The position numbers and the translations under genes were made by a program. From Bacteroidota bacterium (GTDB lineage Bacteria; Bacteroidota; Bacteroidia; AKYH767-A; OLB10): a stretch of DNA of 64,000 nt. The DNA is taken from positions 62,001-126,000 of the forward strand of contig JADKFA010000045.1 of the NCBI GenBank assembly GCA_016717725.1. Direction: 5' to 3'. Positions 41,204-49,900 of this stretch are shown here, piece after piece (the stretch's first letter is position 1; the number at the start of each line of letters is the position of its first letter). The notes under the pieces are model-generated. The model did no database searches and was not told the DNA's origin. It saw only the letters and a program-made list of their open reading frames with translations.

Positions 41204-42064
41204 TTAATGGCGAATGATAAATTGAGGAATTTTCTGATGTACCATCTTTATAAAAAAGTCAAGATCTCCTATCTTAACAGTCTGATAAAAAATTTCAATA
41301 TTGATTGTACTGTTAAGTTGTGTTGAAGAAGGATTCGAAAATGAATAATAACTATGTGAATCCCAAGAACCACTAATCATTAGATCATCTTTACTAACTT
41401 CAAATATAACATTATTAAGATCTTGAGTAATATCAAATTGTTCGAAATCATTATTCGCAAATGAAGCTCTTACTTCAAATGCAGTTTCACATCCAGATGA
41501 TGATTGCAAATTACCTATTGCTTTAAATTGTGTAGGTGTTAATTGGCTAACAGTAAAATGGTAGTTAAACGGAGCACAATACATATCTACATCTAGGTTT
41601 TGAGGGCTTGGAAATCCTGTTGGATTATATGATGCTTGTAACACCAAACTAAAGATGTCTATTTGATTTTTCTTCAATAAACACATGACGTTAGTTGGTA
41701 AAAAAACTGAATCATTATTAATAAAAAATAAATTATCAGAATATTGTAATAGTTCAATCTGACAATCATTAGAGATTTGTGATGGTGAAGACGGGAAATT
41801 AATTATTATTTGATTGGAATTTGCTGTTTTTATCCATTGTTGAGTAGATATATTCCATGTATATGAACCAAATGATTGATTAAAATTTAATTTCCATTGT
41901 GAATAAACAGAAGAGAAATCTACAAGGCTATCCAGTTTATCTCTAAGTAATTCTAACCAAACTTTATTTCCAGCAGAACCATTGCTGAGTCCTGTGAAAT
42001 TGTAAAAAGCGGTTGCAAGACTTCCCGAATTCAATGTATTTATACACTGCGACACATCTGTCAT
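41204..42064 (-). CDS. hypothetical beta-rich protein, 5' end probably frameshifted
   Basis: 286 residues from the first in-frame ATG. Not recognised. Repeated aromatic/Gly/Ser strands (GSYTWNISTQQWIK; IIINFPSSPSQIS; SGSWDSHSYYSFSN) suggest a beta-sandwich. The open frame extends upstream without an ATG (GVLSAPSLISGQITTVAQD). Adding one A to the A3 run at 42145-42147 links it to an ATG at 42171 (MNFLKLKLK), 20 bases behind a TACATTTG -7 element. So the real protein is probably ~320 residues. No lipobox or signal peptide was seen even then. Function unknown. Confidence 0.6.
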   Translation of the reverse strand: MTDVSQCINTLNSGSLATAFYNFTGLSNGSAGNKVWLELLRDKLDSLVDFSSVYSQWKLNFNQSFGSYTWNISTQQWIKTANSNQIIINFPSSPSQISNDCQIELLQYSDNLFFINNDSVFLPTNVMCLLKKNQIDIFSLVLQASYNPTGFPSPQNLDVDMYCAPFNYHFTVSQLTPTQFKAIGNLQSSSGCETAFEVRASFANNDFEQFDITQDLNNVIFEVSKDDLMISGSWDSHSYYSFSNPSSTQLNSTINIEIFYQTVKIGDLDFFIKMVHQKIPQFIIRH

Positions 42065-42190
42065 CGAATTAGTAATAAATTGTTTATCCTGAGCAACTGT
42101 AGTTATTTGTCCACTAATTAAACTAGGAGCGGAAAGGACACCACTTTAAGTTTTAATTTTAGGAAGTTCATTAGAAGAGAAATTAGAAAA

Positions 42191-42198
42191 CAAATGTA
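42191..42198 (-). promoter_or_regulatory. -7 element before the hypothetical gene
   Basis: On the minus strand TACATTTG fits TAnnTTTG; it lies 20 bases upstream of the proposed start at 42171. Single-motif evidence only. Confidence 0.35.
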
Positions 42199-42346
42199 AT
42201 TTATAAATGTGTAATATCAAACATCCAAAACTTGAAATTCAATATAAAGTCATAAATAAATACAATCAAGAGGAGATTTGTGATTTATAGCTAATTGGGG
42301 TAGATGATTTGCTGGGAACTTCAGGAAGATGACTAACCATTATTAA

Positions 42347-42385
42347 TCAAAAAAGCCGAGCTAGAAATTTTCCAGATCGGCTTTT
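42347..42385 (-). terminator. terminator of the rplM-rpsI-rpsB-tsf operon
   Basis: The arms AAAAGCCGA (42351-42359) and TCGGCTTTT (42377-42385) are perfect complements. On the minus strand the hairpin is followed by a T6 run. It lies 22 bases past the tsf stop. Confidence 0.8.
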
Positions 42386-42406
42386 GAAATAATATTAAGA
42401 TGAATC

Positions 42407-43243
42407 TTATCCCAATTGCACTCTCTTGAAAACAGTAACGGTGAGACCTTTCTCAACGCTGTCCAAGAATTGACGAACCGATTTCTTATCTTCCTTTAAA
42501 TAAGCTTGATTCAACAAGGTATTTTCTTGATAGAATTTATTCAATCTACCTAAAGCAATTTTCTCAATCATATCTTCAGGCTTTCCTTCCTGACGACTTA
42601 ACTCCTTTGCAATTTCCAATTCACGCTCAACAACAGTGCTGTCCACATCATCCTTATCGATGGCTACTGGATTCATTGCAGCAATTTGCATCGCTACATC
42701 TTTTCCAGCATCTGCAGAAGCTGCAGCAGAAGAAAGACCTACCATAGAAGCCAAACGATTTCCTGGGTGATTATAAACCACAACACGAGGAGCGGTAATT
42801 TTAGTGTATGAACTCAATTCAATTTTCTCACCAATTCTTCCGATCATATCAAAAAGTTTATCGTTGATGGTTACACCGTCCATTGGTAAAGCTTTCAACG
42901 CTTCTGCATCGGCCGGATTATTTTCCATCGCAGTATTCAAAACGGCTTCAACGAAGTTTACGAAATCTTGGTTCTTAGCAACGAAATCTGTTTCGCAGCT
43001 AATTCCTATTAAATAACCTGCTGTATTATCTGCATTTGTTTTAGCGATAATATAACCTTCTTTCGCATCACGATCGGCACGGCTCGCGGCTACTTTCTGA
43101 CCCTTCTTACGAAGATAATCTACAGCGGCATCGAAATCACCATTAGCTTCTGCTAATGCTTTTTTACAATCCATCATTCCAGCGCCAGTCATTTGACGCA
43201 ACTTGTTCACGTCGGCTGCAGTTACTGTTGTTGTTGTTGACAT
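42407..43243 (-). CDS. tsf: translation elongation factor Ts
   Basis: 278 residues. EF-Ts exchanges GDP for GTP on EF-Tu. The N-terminal UBA-like domain (VNKLRQMTGAGMMDCKKALAEANGDFDAAVDYLRKKG) and the core TDFVAKNQDFVNFVE loop that contacts EF-Tu are clear. It follows rpsB, the classic gene pair, with a hairpin between them. Confidence 0.97.
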   Translation of the reverse strand: MSTTTTVTAADVNKLRQMTGAGMMDCKKALAEANGDFDAAVDYLRKKGQKVAASRADRDAKEGYIIAKTNADNTAGYLIGISCETDFVAKNQDFVNFVEAVLNTAMENNPADAEALKALPMDGVTINDKLFDMIGRIGEKIELSSYTKITAPRVVVYNHPGNRLASMVGLSSAAASADAGKDVAMQIAAMNPVAIDKDDVDSTVVERELEIAKELSRQEGKPEDMIEKIALGRLNKFYQENTLLNQAYLKEDKKSVRQFLDSVEKGLTVTVFKRVQLG

Positions 43244-43425
43244 TTGATTTTAATATTTTAAAGAGTAATAATTTTTAATTTTTTATAAATCCATCTTACA
43301 AAAAAATTATTTTCCTTGAAGATGAATACTGCTTCGTACACTACATAAAAGACATTAAATATTAAATACTCTAATGATTTTGATTTTTTATGTCGCATAT
43401 CCTGCGCAGTACGCAGTTAGAATAG

Positions 43426-43451
43426 AAAACGGGATGCTATTAGACATCCCG
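43426..43451 (-). terminator. hairpin between rpsB and tsf
   Basis: Minus strand: CGGGATG-loop-CATCCCG then TTTTC. The 7-bp GC-rich stem with a short T-tract suits partial termination, which would lower tsf relative to rpsB. Confidence 0.6.
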
Positions 43452-43468
43452 CTCTCTGTGTTTCACGA

Positions 43469-44323
43469 TTATTTACGTGGACCAGCTTTGCGGGGACGGC
43501 CAGAGCCACCTGGACTCTTAGGACCACGACCGGCACTTGGTGCTTCGCCTTCTTCATCCGTAACAGCTGACATTTTTGTGTCTTCTGCTTCTTCTTCGTT
43601 TGCGGCGTCGCGCTCACGTTCTTGTTCTTTATCTACTTTACGTTCAGCCAAACCTTCTTCAACTGCTTTCACCATGATGCTCATGATCAACTCAACTGAT
43701 TTGCTTGCATCATCATTTGCCGGAATTGGAAAATCGATTAATGAAGGATCACTATTTGTGTCATTGATTGCGATCGTAGGAATTCCTAAATTGATAGCTT
43801 CGTTAACAGCGATATGCTCTTTAACAGTATCTACAATAAACAGAGCTGCTGGAAGGCGATTCAAATCAGAGATAGAACCAATCAATTTTTCCATTTTTGT
43901 TTTCTGACGTGCCATCATCAAACGCTCTTTCTTAGAAAGATGGGCTGCGGTACCGTCAGTCAACATCTTATCAAGTGAAGTCATTTTCTTCACTGACTTA
44001 CGCTGGGTAGCGAAGTTGGTTAACATACCACCGGGCCAGCGCTCAGTGATGTAAGGCATATTTACAGATTTAGCTGCAGAGGCAACAATTTCCTTCGCTT
44101 GCTTTTTAGTAGCCACGAATAAAATTTTCTTACCTGATTTTGCTATTTGCTTTACAGCAGCAGCAGCTTCTTCCATTTTTGCGTGGGTTTTATTCAAATC
44201 GATGATATGAATACCATTACGCTCCATAAAGATGTAAGCTGCCATCTTAGGATTCCACTTGCGCTTAAGGTGACCGAAATGGACACCAGCATTGAGAAGT
44301 TCTTCTTGCGTTACGTTGATCAT
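43469..44323 (-). CDS. rpsB: 30S ribosomal protein S2
   Basis: 284 residues. The S2 core is typical (AGVHFGHLKRKWNPKMAAYIF; ERWPGGMLTNFATQRKS; RLPAALFIVDTVKEHIAVNEA; GIPTIAINDTNSDPSLIDFPIPANDDASKS). The C-terminus has a ~50-residue charged extension (EERKVDKEQERERDAANEEEAED then a Gly/Pro/Arg-rich tail), longer than E. coli S2 but common in Bacteroidota. In the operon rplM-rpsI-rpsB-tsf. Confidence 0.97.
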   Translation of the reverse strand: MINVTQEELLNAGVHFGHLKRKWNPKMAAYIFMERNGIHIIDLNKTHAKMEEAAAAVKQIAKSGKKILFVATKKQAKEIVASAAKSVNMPYITERWPGGMLTNFATQRKSVKKMTSLDKMLTDGTAAHLSKKERLMMARQKTKMEKLIGSISDLNRLPAALFIVDTVKEHIAVNEAINLGIPTIAINDTNSDPSLIDFPIPANDDASKSVELIMSIMVKAVEEGLAERKVDKEQERERDAANEEEAEDTKMSAVTDEEGEAPSAGRGPKSPGGSGRPRKAGPRK

Positions 44324-44392
44324 TACGCTATTATAATATTGTGTATAATTAAATTGTTGAAGAGAGAAGTACGTGACTCCAATCGAAATAAA

Positions 44393-44779
44393 TTAACGCT
44401 TGCTGAATTGGAAGCGAGCACGAGCCTTTTTCTGACCGAACTTCTTACGTTCAACCATACGTGGGTCACGCGTTAACAATCCGCCTGCCTTTAGAAGCGG
44501 GCGATGTTCAGCATTGATTTTACAAAGAGCACGCGCAAGAGCCATACGAATGGCTTCAGCTTGTCCGTTATATCCTCCACCAAAAACGTTTACATTAACA
44601 TCGTAATGATCACTGGTAGATGATATTTCAAATGCTTGTTGAACTAATTTTTGTAAGGGAAGAGTTGGGAAGTAATCCTTATAATCCTTCTGATTTACTT
44701 TAATAGTACCGTTGCCTGGTTGTACATAAACTCGGGCTACAGCGGTCTTACGACGACCTATGGTATGTGTAATTTCCAT
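44393..44779 (-). CDS. rpsI: 30S ribosomal protein S9
   Basis: 128 residues, normal length. It has the S9 signatures TIGRRKTAVARVYVQPGNG, GGGYNGQAEAIRMALARAL and the basic tail KKFGQKKARARFQFSKR that reaches into the P site. Eight bases downstream of rplM in the standard L13-S9 pair. Confidence 0.97.
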   Translation of the reverse strand: MEITHTIGRRKTAVARVYVQPGNGTIKVNQKDYKDYFPTLPLQKLVQQAFEISSTSDHYDVNVNVFGGGYNGQAEAIRMALARALCKINAEHRPLLKAGGLLTRDPRMVERKKFGQKKARARFQFSKR

Positions 44780-44787
44780 GTTTTTGA

Positions 44788-45237
44788 TTAGTACTTAAGG
44801 GTGATTGCTTTAGGTTGTTGAGCAGCATGTGGGTGCTCTCCGCCAGCATAAACAAATAAATTGCCCTTAATGGCATTTCCAAGACGATTCTTAGGTAACA
44901 TTCCGTAAATCGCACGTTCAACAACCGCTGTTGGTTTTTGAATGATTAATTTCTCGGGAGTCACGAAACGTTGTCCGCCTGGGAAACCAGTATGAGAAAT
45001 GTATTCACGCTCTGACCATTTACGGCCGGTGAGACGAATCTTGTCAGCATTTATGATAATCACATTATCGCCGCAATCGGCATGTGGGGTATAATTCGCT
45101 TTGTGCTTTCCACGAAGCATCATAGCAGCCTGAGATGAGAAACGACCTAAAACCTGGTCTTTGGCATCTAGAACTACCCACTCTTTGGTTACTGTCTTGG
45201 CGTTGGCTGAAACAGTTTTGTAACTTAACGTATCCAC
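44788..45237 (-). CDS. rplM: 50S ribosomal protein L13 (GTG start)
   Basis: 149 residues from the GTG at 45237 (VDTLSYKTVSANAKTVTKEW). This start is preferred over the ATG at 45303 because Bacteroidota L13 proteins begin (M)DTLSYKT, and the ATG would place 22 hydrophobic residues over the promoter. Signatures: VLDAKDQVLGRFSS, NYTPHADCGDNVIIINADKI, GMLPKNRLG. First gene of the rplM-rpsI-rpsB-tsf operon. Confidence 0.95.
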   Translation of the reverse strand: MDTLSYKTVSANAKTVTKEWVVLDAKDQVLGRFSSQAAMMLRGKHKANYTPHADCGDNVIIINADKIRLTGRKWSEREYISHTGFPGGQRFVTPEKLIIQKPTAVVERAIYGMLPKNRLGNAIKGNLFVYAGGEHPHAAQQPKAITLKY

Positions 45238-45273
45238 GGTGTTTAAATTAGTATTGTTTTTACAATGGGAGGG

Positions 45274-45305
45274 CAAAATTAGGATAAATAAAGAGATTTG
45301 CAAAA
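45274..45305 (-). promoter_or_regulatory. promoter of the rplM operon
   Basis: On the minus strand TAATTTTG (45281-45274) is a perfect TAnnTTTG and TTTTG (45305-45301) lies 19 bases upstream, the canonical Bacteroidota spacing. It lies about 37 bases before the GTG start and downstream of the alternative ATG at 45303. Confidence 0.7.
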
Positions 45306-45408
45306 CATATTAACATATTTTAAAAAACTGTTAAATAGCTGATTAAAAACAGTATGAACAGTTAATTGTTAGTTCTCAAAATGGGAATCGTCCAGAATGT
45401 GGAAAAAA

Positions 45409-46134
45409 TCAGCGTTTTGTGGCGAGGGCAATTATGGACAGACCAATTTTGCGGAAAGAGATCCAATCAAGAAAGCGGGCGATGGGAATCAGTTTATCAT
45501 ATAGGTTCATTTGTTTACCATCCACCTCCTTCTTTTTCATAATTTTTCCTCCAAAAAACCAAGCTGGGATCCCTAACGCATTGAACATCCACTTCTTTTC
45601 CATTAGCAAAGGTGCTGATTGAAAGAGATGATCTATCGTTTTTGAAGTATATCTTCTAAAATGAAAAAGGCCACGGTCGATGTCGTTGTAGAGAAGAGGT
45701 CCGGCGGGCACCAGAATTAGAACTTTCCCTCCTACTTTGAGCAAGGATACCAAGTTCTTCATAGCGAGGTGATCATCTTCAATATGTTCAATCACATTCA
45801 TTGCAAAGCAGGAATCGAATGAACCCAGGAGATGGCTATATACATTATCAAAATGAGGATGGACTAAATCGAGAAGAAGAATCTGGTTTTTAGGAAATTT
45901 TTGACTCAGGGCATTACAATATTCTTCACGGACATCACTCATTATAATATCGGCATTTGCATCTATAAAATACTGTGAGATATTTCCAATGCCGCTACCA
46001 ATTTCAAGTATACGTCCTTTCATAAAAGGCTGCACTTGTTCAAACATCCAAGCATTAAAATGATGTGCTAGGCTGATGGCTTCTAAGGTATGAAGACCTT
46101 CTTCGTCGTGTTCTTTAAACTGATAAGAACCCAT
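45409..46134 (-). CDS. class I SAM-dependent methyltransferase
   Basis: 241 residues. The Rossmann-fold SAM site is LEIGSGIGNISQYF, with the acidic loop after beta2 (DVREEYC) and the motif NVIEHIEDDHLAMKNLV. UbiE/methyltransferase-11-like. The substrate is unknown. It is nine bases downstream of a GT2 gene and part of a minus-strand glycan-related operon that also holds a second methyltransferase, so a lipid-linked sugar or polyprenol-linked substrate is plausible. Confidence 0.88.
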   Translation of the reverse strand: MGSYQFKEHDEEGLHTLEAISLAHHFNAWMFEQVQPFMKGRILEIGSGIGNISQYFIDANADIIMSDVREEYCNALSQKFPKNQILLLDLVHPHFDNVYSHLLGSFDSCFAMNVIEHIEDDHLAMKNLVSLLKVGGKVLILVPAGPLLYNDIDRGLFHFRRYTSKTIDHLFQSAPLLMEKKWMFNALGIPAWFFGGKIMKKKEVDGKQMNLYDKLIPIARFLDWISFRKIGLSIIALATKR

Positions 46135-46142
46135 ACCTAAAA

Positions 46143-46859
46143 TTACTTAAATAAATTATATCTCAAAACACAATAGATGGCTCTAAAACCATCTTTCCAG
46201 TTTATCTTTTTCCCTTCAGCATATGTTCTACCATAATACGATATTCCTACTTCGTAAATGCGAACGTTGGGAATACGAGAAATTTTTGCGGTAACCTCCG
46301 GTTCGAATCCAAAGCGACGTTCTTTCAAATCGAGCGATTGAATCATTTCTCGCTTAAATAATTTGTAGCATGTTTCCATGTCGGTGATGTTCATATTCGT
46401 GAACATATTACTAAGCATGGTTAAAAATTTATTGCCGATTGTATGCCAGAAGAACAAAATTCGATGCGCTCTTCCTCCAATGAAACGAGAGCCATAAACT
46501 ACATCGGCAAATCCATCTAGGATGGGTTGTAACAAACGATTATACTCTGCAGGATCATATTCCAAATCGGCATCTTGAATAATGACATAATCGCCGGTAG
46601 CTTCCTTAATGCCACGATGCAATGCAGCGCCTTTACCCATATTCTTAGGCTGAGAATAAACCACCATCGGAAAGTTAGGATGACTTTTTTGGTATTGTTC
46701 CAATGCATCGAGGGTATTATCTGTAGAAAAGTCATTTACTGCGATTACTTCCATCGTCATATGTTCTGACAGTTGCACCTTCCCAATTTTATCGAGGCTA
46801 AGATGAATGGTTTTTGCTTCATTAAAAACTGGAATAACGATAGAAAGTTTTTGTGCCAT
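46143..46859 (-). CDS. family 2 glycosyltransferase, dolichyl-phosphate sugar synthase-like
   Basis: 238 residues from the ATG at 46859 (MAQKLSIVIPVFNEAK); an ATG six codons earlier lies inside the preceding gene. GT-A fold with the nucleotide-binding QDADLEYDP (DxD) and KNMGKGAALHRGIKEA blocks typical of dolichyl-phosphate glucosyl/mannosyl synthases. It has no C-terminal membrane anchor, so it would act at the inner membrane face as a peripheral enzyme making a polyprenyl-phosphate sugar used by the GT-C proteins further along. Confidence 0.9.
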   Translation of the reverse strand: MAQKLSIVIPVFNEAKTIHLSLDKIGKVQLSEHMTMEVIAVNDFSTDNTLDALEQYQKSHPNFPMVVYSQPKNMGKGAALHRGIKEATGDYVIIQDADLEYDPAEYNRLLQPILDGFADVVYGSRFIGGRAHRILFFWHTIGNKFLTMLSNMFTNMNITDMETCYKLFKREMIQSLDLKERRFGFEPEVTAKISRIPNVRIYEVGISYYGRTYAEGKKINWKDGFRAIYCVLRYNLFK

Positions 46860-46869
46860 AGAACATATA

Positions 46870-47223
46870 TTAGCCAATCATCTTTTCTTGCTGAACGGAA
46901 GTGTTGTTATTTATTTTAGAAATGGATACTGGGGTGGCGATGAAATTAATTCCGAAAAAAAAGTAATCGCGAGCAATGCGATTCTTTCTCCATAATTTTT
47001 GCTCCTTTTCAATCGCCATTTGGTATCCATACTTGTTGAATAATCCAGGAGGATAAGCACGAATATACTCAACACTGTGATCATCTACTAACAGATCTTG
47101 GGCTTTCATCTCTTCTTTCCATTTGCTAAGCGATCTGATATTTTCATTGCCAAGCAAAATGGTCTTTTTTAAACGTTCATCATAAAAATCAATAATACGA
47201 TTATTCCCTCTTTGCTTATACAA
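46870..47223 (-). pseudogene. methyltransferase, C-terminal segment behind tandem stop codons
   Basis: 117 residues in the same frame as the methyltransferase ending at 47257. It continues that protein: after the stops, GKNIIQSIKLYKQRGNNRII matches the expected sequence following a motif such as IVIEENG. Helical C-terminus (DFYDERLKKTILLG; YIRAYPPGLFNKYGYQ). No ribosome-binding site or plausible independent start supports separate translation. It ends just before the GT2 start. Confidence 0.7.
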
Positions 47224-47256
47224 TTTAATGGATTGAATAATGTTCTTTCCATTCTA

Positions 47257-47736
47257 TTAAATCACGATCATTTCGCCATCGGGTTTGAGATGATCATGTA
47301 GTATGTGCAAGGCATCTTGAATAGGTTCAAGGTGGTGGAGTGTATCTTGAACGATGATATAATCAAACACATTGCGAGGAGTAGAAGGTTCAAATAAATC
47401 TTCATAATCAAAAGTAAACCCATTTACATCGCCAAACTGAGACCAATACTTTATGCGTTCTGGAATTTCTTTAAAATAAAACTCAAGTGTTGTACCATGA
47501 ATTTTAAACCCATTAAGTGCCAAAAAAATGGCGGTTGTGCCATAGCCGCAGCCCAGGTCCCAAGTGATAGAATCTTTACGTGTGATGTGATCCGCTATGT
47601 ACTGGAGTCGTTGACAGAAATACGCTTTACGAAAGGCAAGACTTTTCGTGTCGGTATGATACTTATAGTACGACCAAAGAGAACTTTGATTTTCGAGCTC
47701 TTTTAGGAATAAATTGAAGAAATTGTCGATGGTCAT
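47257..47736 (-). CDS. class I SAM-dependent methyltransferase, interrupted at its C-terminus
   Basis: 159 residues from the ATG at 47736 (MTIDNFFNLFLKEL); the in-frame ATG at 47784 is less likely. SAM-binding motif WDLGCGYGTTAIFLALNG, then VQDTLHHLEPIQDALHILHDHLKPDGEMIVI. Reading halts at TAA immediately followed by TAG (47254-47259), where family members usually have E-E-N-G; two G-to-T changes would create both stops. The SAM-binding half would be made, but without the C-terminal ~130 residues. Confidence 0.8.
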   Translation of the reverse strand: MTIDNFFNLFLKELENQSSLWSYYKYHTDTKSLAFRKAYFCQRLQYIADHITRKDSITWDLGCGYGTTAIFLALNGFKIHGTTLEFYFKEIPERIKYWSQFGDVNGFTFDYEDLFEPSTPRNVFDYIIVQDTLHHLEPIQDALHILHDHLKPDGEMIVI

Positions 47737-47849
47737 TGTCAAATCCAAACGGGGATGCGAAGATAAGAAATGTCCGTTAATCAAAAAACAGTTGTAAACA
47801 ATGCAATCAATTTTAAGTAGTTAAACAAAATAATTTTGAATCCAAAGTT

Positions 47850-49748
47850 TCATTTATTTTCATAAGATACAATATGAAAATTGTCAAAATAAATTGATTT
47901 GCTGCTTCGATTATACAAATAAACTACTAAATTATCTTCTCTAGTAAAAACTCGAGGAGTCAAGTAGAAAAATTCGGCTTTATTCCATTCTCCAACTTTA
48001 TAGGGAAGTGTCTCTAAGTCTAATGCTCGATATTTAGTAAAATCGCGACAATTCCCATCAATAGTCATATGCACCACGAGACTTGCAGGATTTTCTTTTA
48101 AATCATGGTGAGGAAAATAATCAAATGAAACACCCACCCATACAAAATCCTTATTCGAAAGCTCATTCATAGGGATCCTCAAGGTTGGCGAATAGATAAA
48201 ATTACTGTCCATTCGTAGACAAAATTTTCCAGAATAACTTAAAGTAGAATCTAACTGTAAAGGGTTTACAAAAAGGGTATTTAAAGAATCAAAATCGAGA
48301 AAAGATATTGTTCTTGTATTAAATTTATCCTTACCTGGAAAATCAGATGAATTGGGGAAATCCAAATCGGGTTCCAATAAATTTAAGGCGTCGATTGGAA
48401 TAGACGTTTTCAGAAAAACAGATTTATAATATGCATAAGTCATTCTATCTCCATTAATAACACCATTTATAAATTGCCAAGTTTGAAATACATTCAAAAA
48501 AACAAAAATTCCAAAAAGGCTGAAAAACATCGATCTCAGAATAAACTTTTGTTCAAAAATCCAAGCTATTAAAAATCCAAAAGGAATCGAAAATAAAGCT
48601 ATCGATTGCGAAAAATACCTGGATCCAAAACTTGTTGCTCCCCACCACACCAACCAACAAGAAATTAAATAAGTATTCAACATGAGAAAAGTAACAATAG
48701 GCCAAGCCATACCTGACGTTCTAAATTTCTTCACAAACAATGAACCTATTAAAATAATTACTGCTGGTGTATAAATGAATACTCCCTTCTTAAAACTAAA
48801 AAAGAATGGGATCAAGTTTGGACGAAGAAGATTAAATCCCTCCGCCATTTTATAATTATTAAAATACCAATGACCTGTTATATATTTCCAATGTATAATT
48901 TGTGGTAAAAAAACGAGAGCTGCAAAAATGATTGCTATAAAATAAAGTTTAATATTTGAAAATATAAAAACAAACCTTTGTTTAAGATCGGATATGGACT
49001 TAACGCCCCAAAGTAGCACAAGGAAAAACGAAACAATTTCACTACCTCGAATCATCAATATTAAACCAAAAACTGCGCCCATTTTTATTGCATTTTTTGA
49101 GGATGGGCCTCGATACCATGAATCAATATAATACATTAATATCCCATAAAAGGAGAAAAGTACATTGTGTGGTTCAAGACCATCATTAAACACTTCATGA
49201 AATATATTTGTACTTAAAACCAATAATAGGATTGTAAGAGCTGTCACTTTATCACTAAAGTACCTTAGCAATAATTTTCTGAAGAAGAAAAGTCCGATGA
49301 AAAAATAAATCATCATTCCCATAGAAAGTATTACTTGAAATGGGGTGGAAAATCCGTCAATTGGCAAATTGAAAGTCCATGCCCATAAACAGGCTAGTAA
49401 GAAGAAAGGGAGATATAGAAAAGACATTCCTATGGAATAACTGGAGATCCAATTTCCGTTATCAAGACGGAAGGCTTGATAATATGTACTTGAAGGATTG
49501 TATTGCTTAAATATTGAATCTACCACATTCATATTCGTCATGCCAGGATCATGATAAATTAGATTAAAAGGCAAATAAGAATAATAGCCATACACATCCC
49601 AAGACAAAAAATTAAACTCAGATGTCACCAAAATCTTAAAAAAATACTGGCTCAATAAAATAATTATTATTAATGTCCAAACTGAAGCAATTGAATACTT
49701 CGCAGATTTTAGATCTGAAATGCCACTATTAGAAAGTGATTTATCCAT
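47850..49748 (-). CDS. polytopic GT-C-type membrane protein fused to a C-terminal beta-sandwich domain
   Basis: 632 residues. About 11-12 membrane segments (20-450) with an early loop (WDVYGYYSYLPFNLIY) bearing an acidic residue, as in GT-C polyprenyl-phosphate glycosyltransferases. The last ~150 residues are soluble and beta-rich (YSGKFCLRMDSNFIYSPTL; EWNKAEFFYL; IYFDNFHIVSYE). They resemble the small lipoproteins at 53395 and 54159. The membrane part is a paralogue of 51495-52835 (FKKGVFIYTP versus FRKGWLIYTP; FLNVFQTWQF versus WLNIFQTYQY). Sugar and acceptor unknown. Confidence 0.75.
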   Translation of the reverse strand: MDKSLSNSGISDLKSAKYSIASVWTLIIIILLSQYFFKILVTSEFNFLSWDVYGYYSYLPFNLIYHDPGMTNMNVVDSIFKQYNPSSTYYQAFRLDNGNWISSYSIGMSFLYLPFFLLACLWAWTFNLPIDGFSTPFQVILSMGMMIYFFIGLFFFRKLLLRYFSDKVTALTILLLVLSTNIFHEVFNDGLEPHNVLFSFYGILMYYIDSWYRGPSSKNAIKMGAVFGLILMIRGSEIVSFFLVLLWGVKSISDLKQRFVFIFSNIKLYFIAIIFAALVFLPQIIHWKYITGHWYFNNYKMAEGFNLLRPNLIPFFFSFKKGVFIYTPAVIILIGSLFVKKFRTSGMAWPIVTFLMLNTYLISCWLVWWGATSFGSRYFSQSIALFSIPFGFLIAWIFEQKFILRSMFFSLFGIFVFLNVFQTWQFINGVINGDRMTYAYYKSVFLKTSIPIDALNLLEPDLDFPNSSDFPGKDKFNTRTISFLDFDSLNTLFVNPLQLDSTLSYSGKFCLRMDSNFIYSPTLRIPMNELSNKDFVWVGVSFDYFPHHDLKENPASLVVHMTIDGNCRDFTKYRALDLETLPYKVGEWNKAEFFYLTPRVFTREDNLVVYLYNRSSKSIYFDNFHIVSYENK

Positions 49749-49900
49749 AATACAAATCTATCTAATCCATATCAAACACCATTTAATTACAATAATCATT
49801 AAAGCCCTTTCATTCAACTTACTGAGATCCAAACAAAGATCTATTTAATAGCTTCCAAGCAAAATTTTAATTAAATTCGCCATCTCCTAAACTAATTAAC

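Noticed and set aside
47223..47262. Stop-codon reassignment or recoding at TAA-TAG
   Set aside because: All other genes in the window use TAA and TAG as normal stops and keep correct lengths; mutation or error is simpler.
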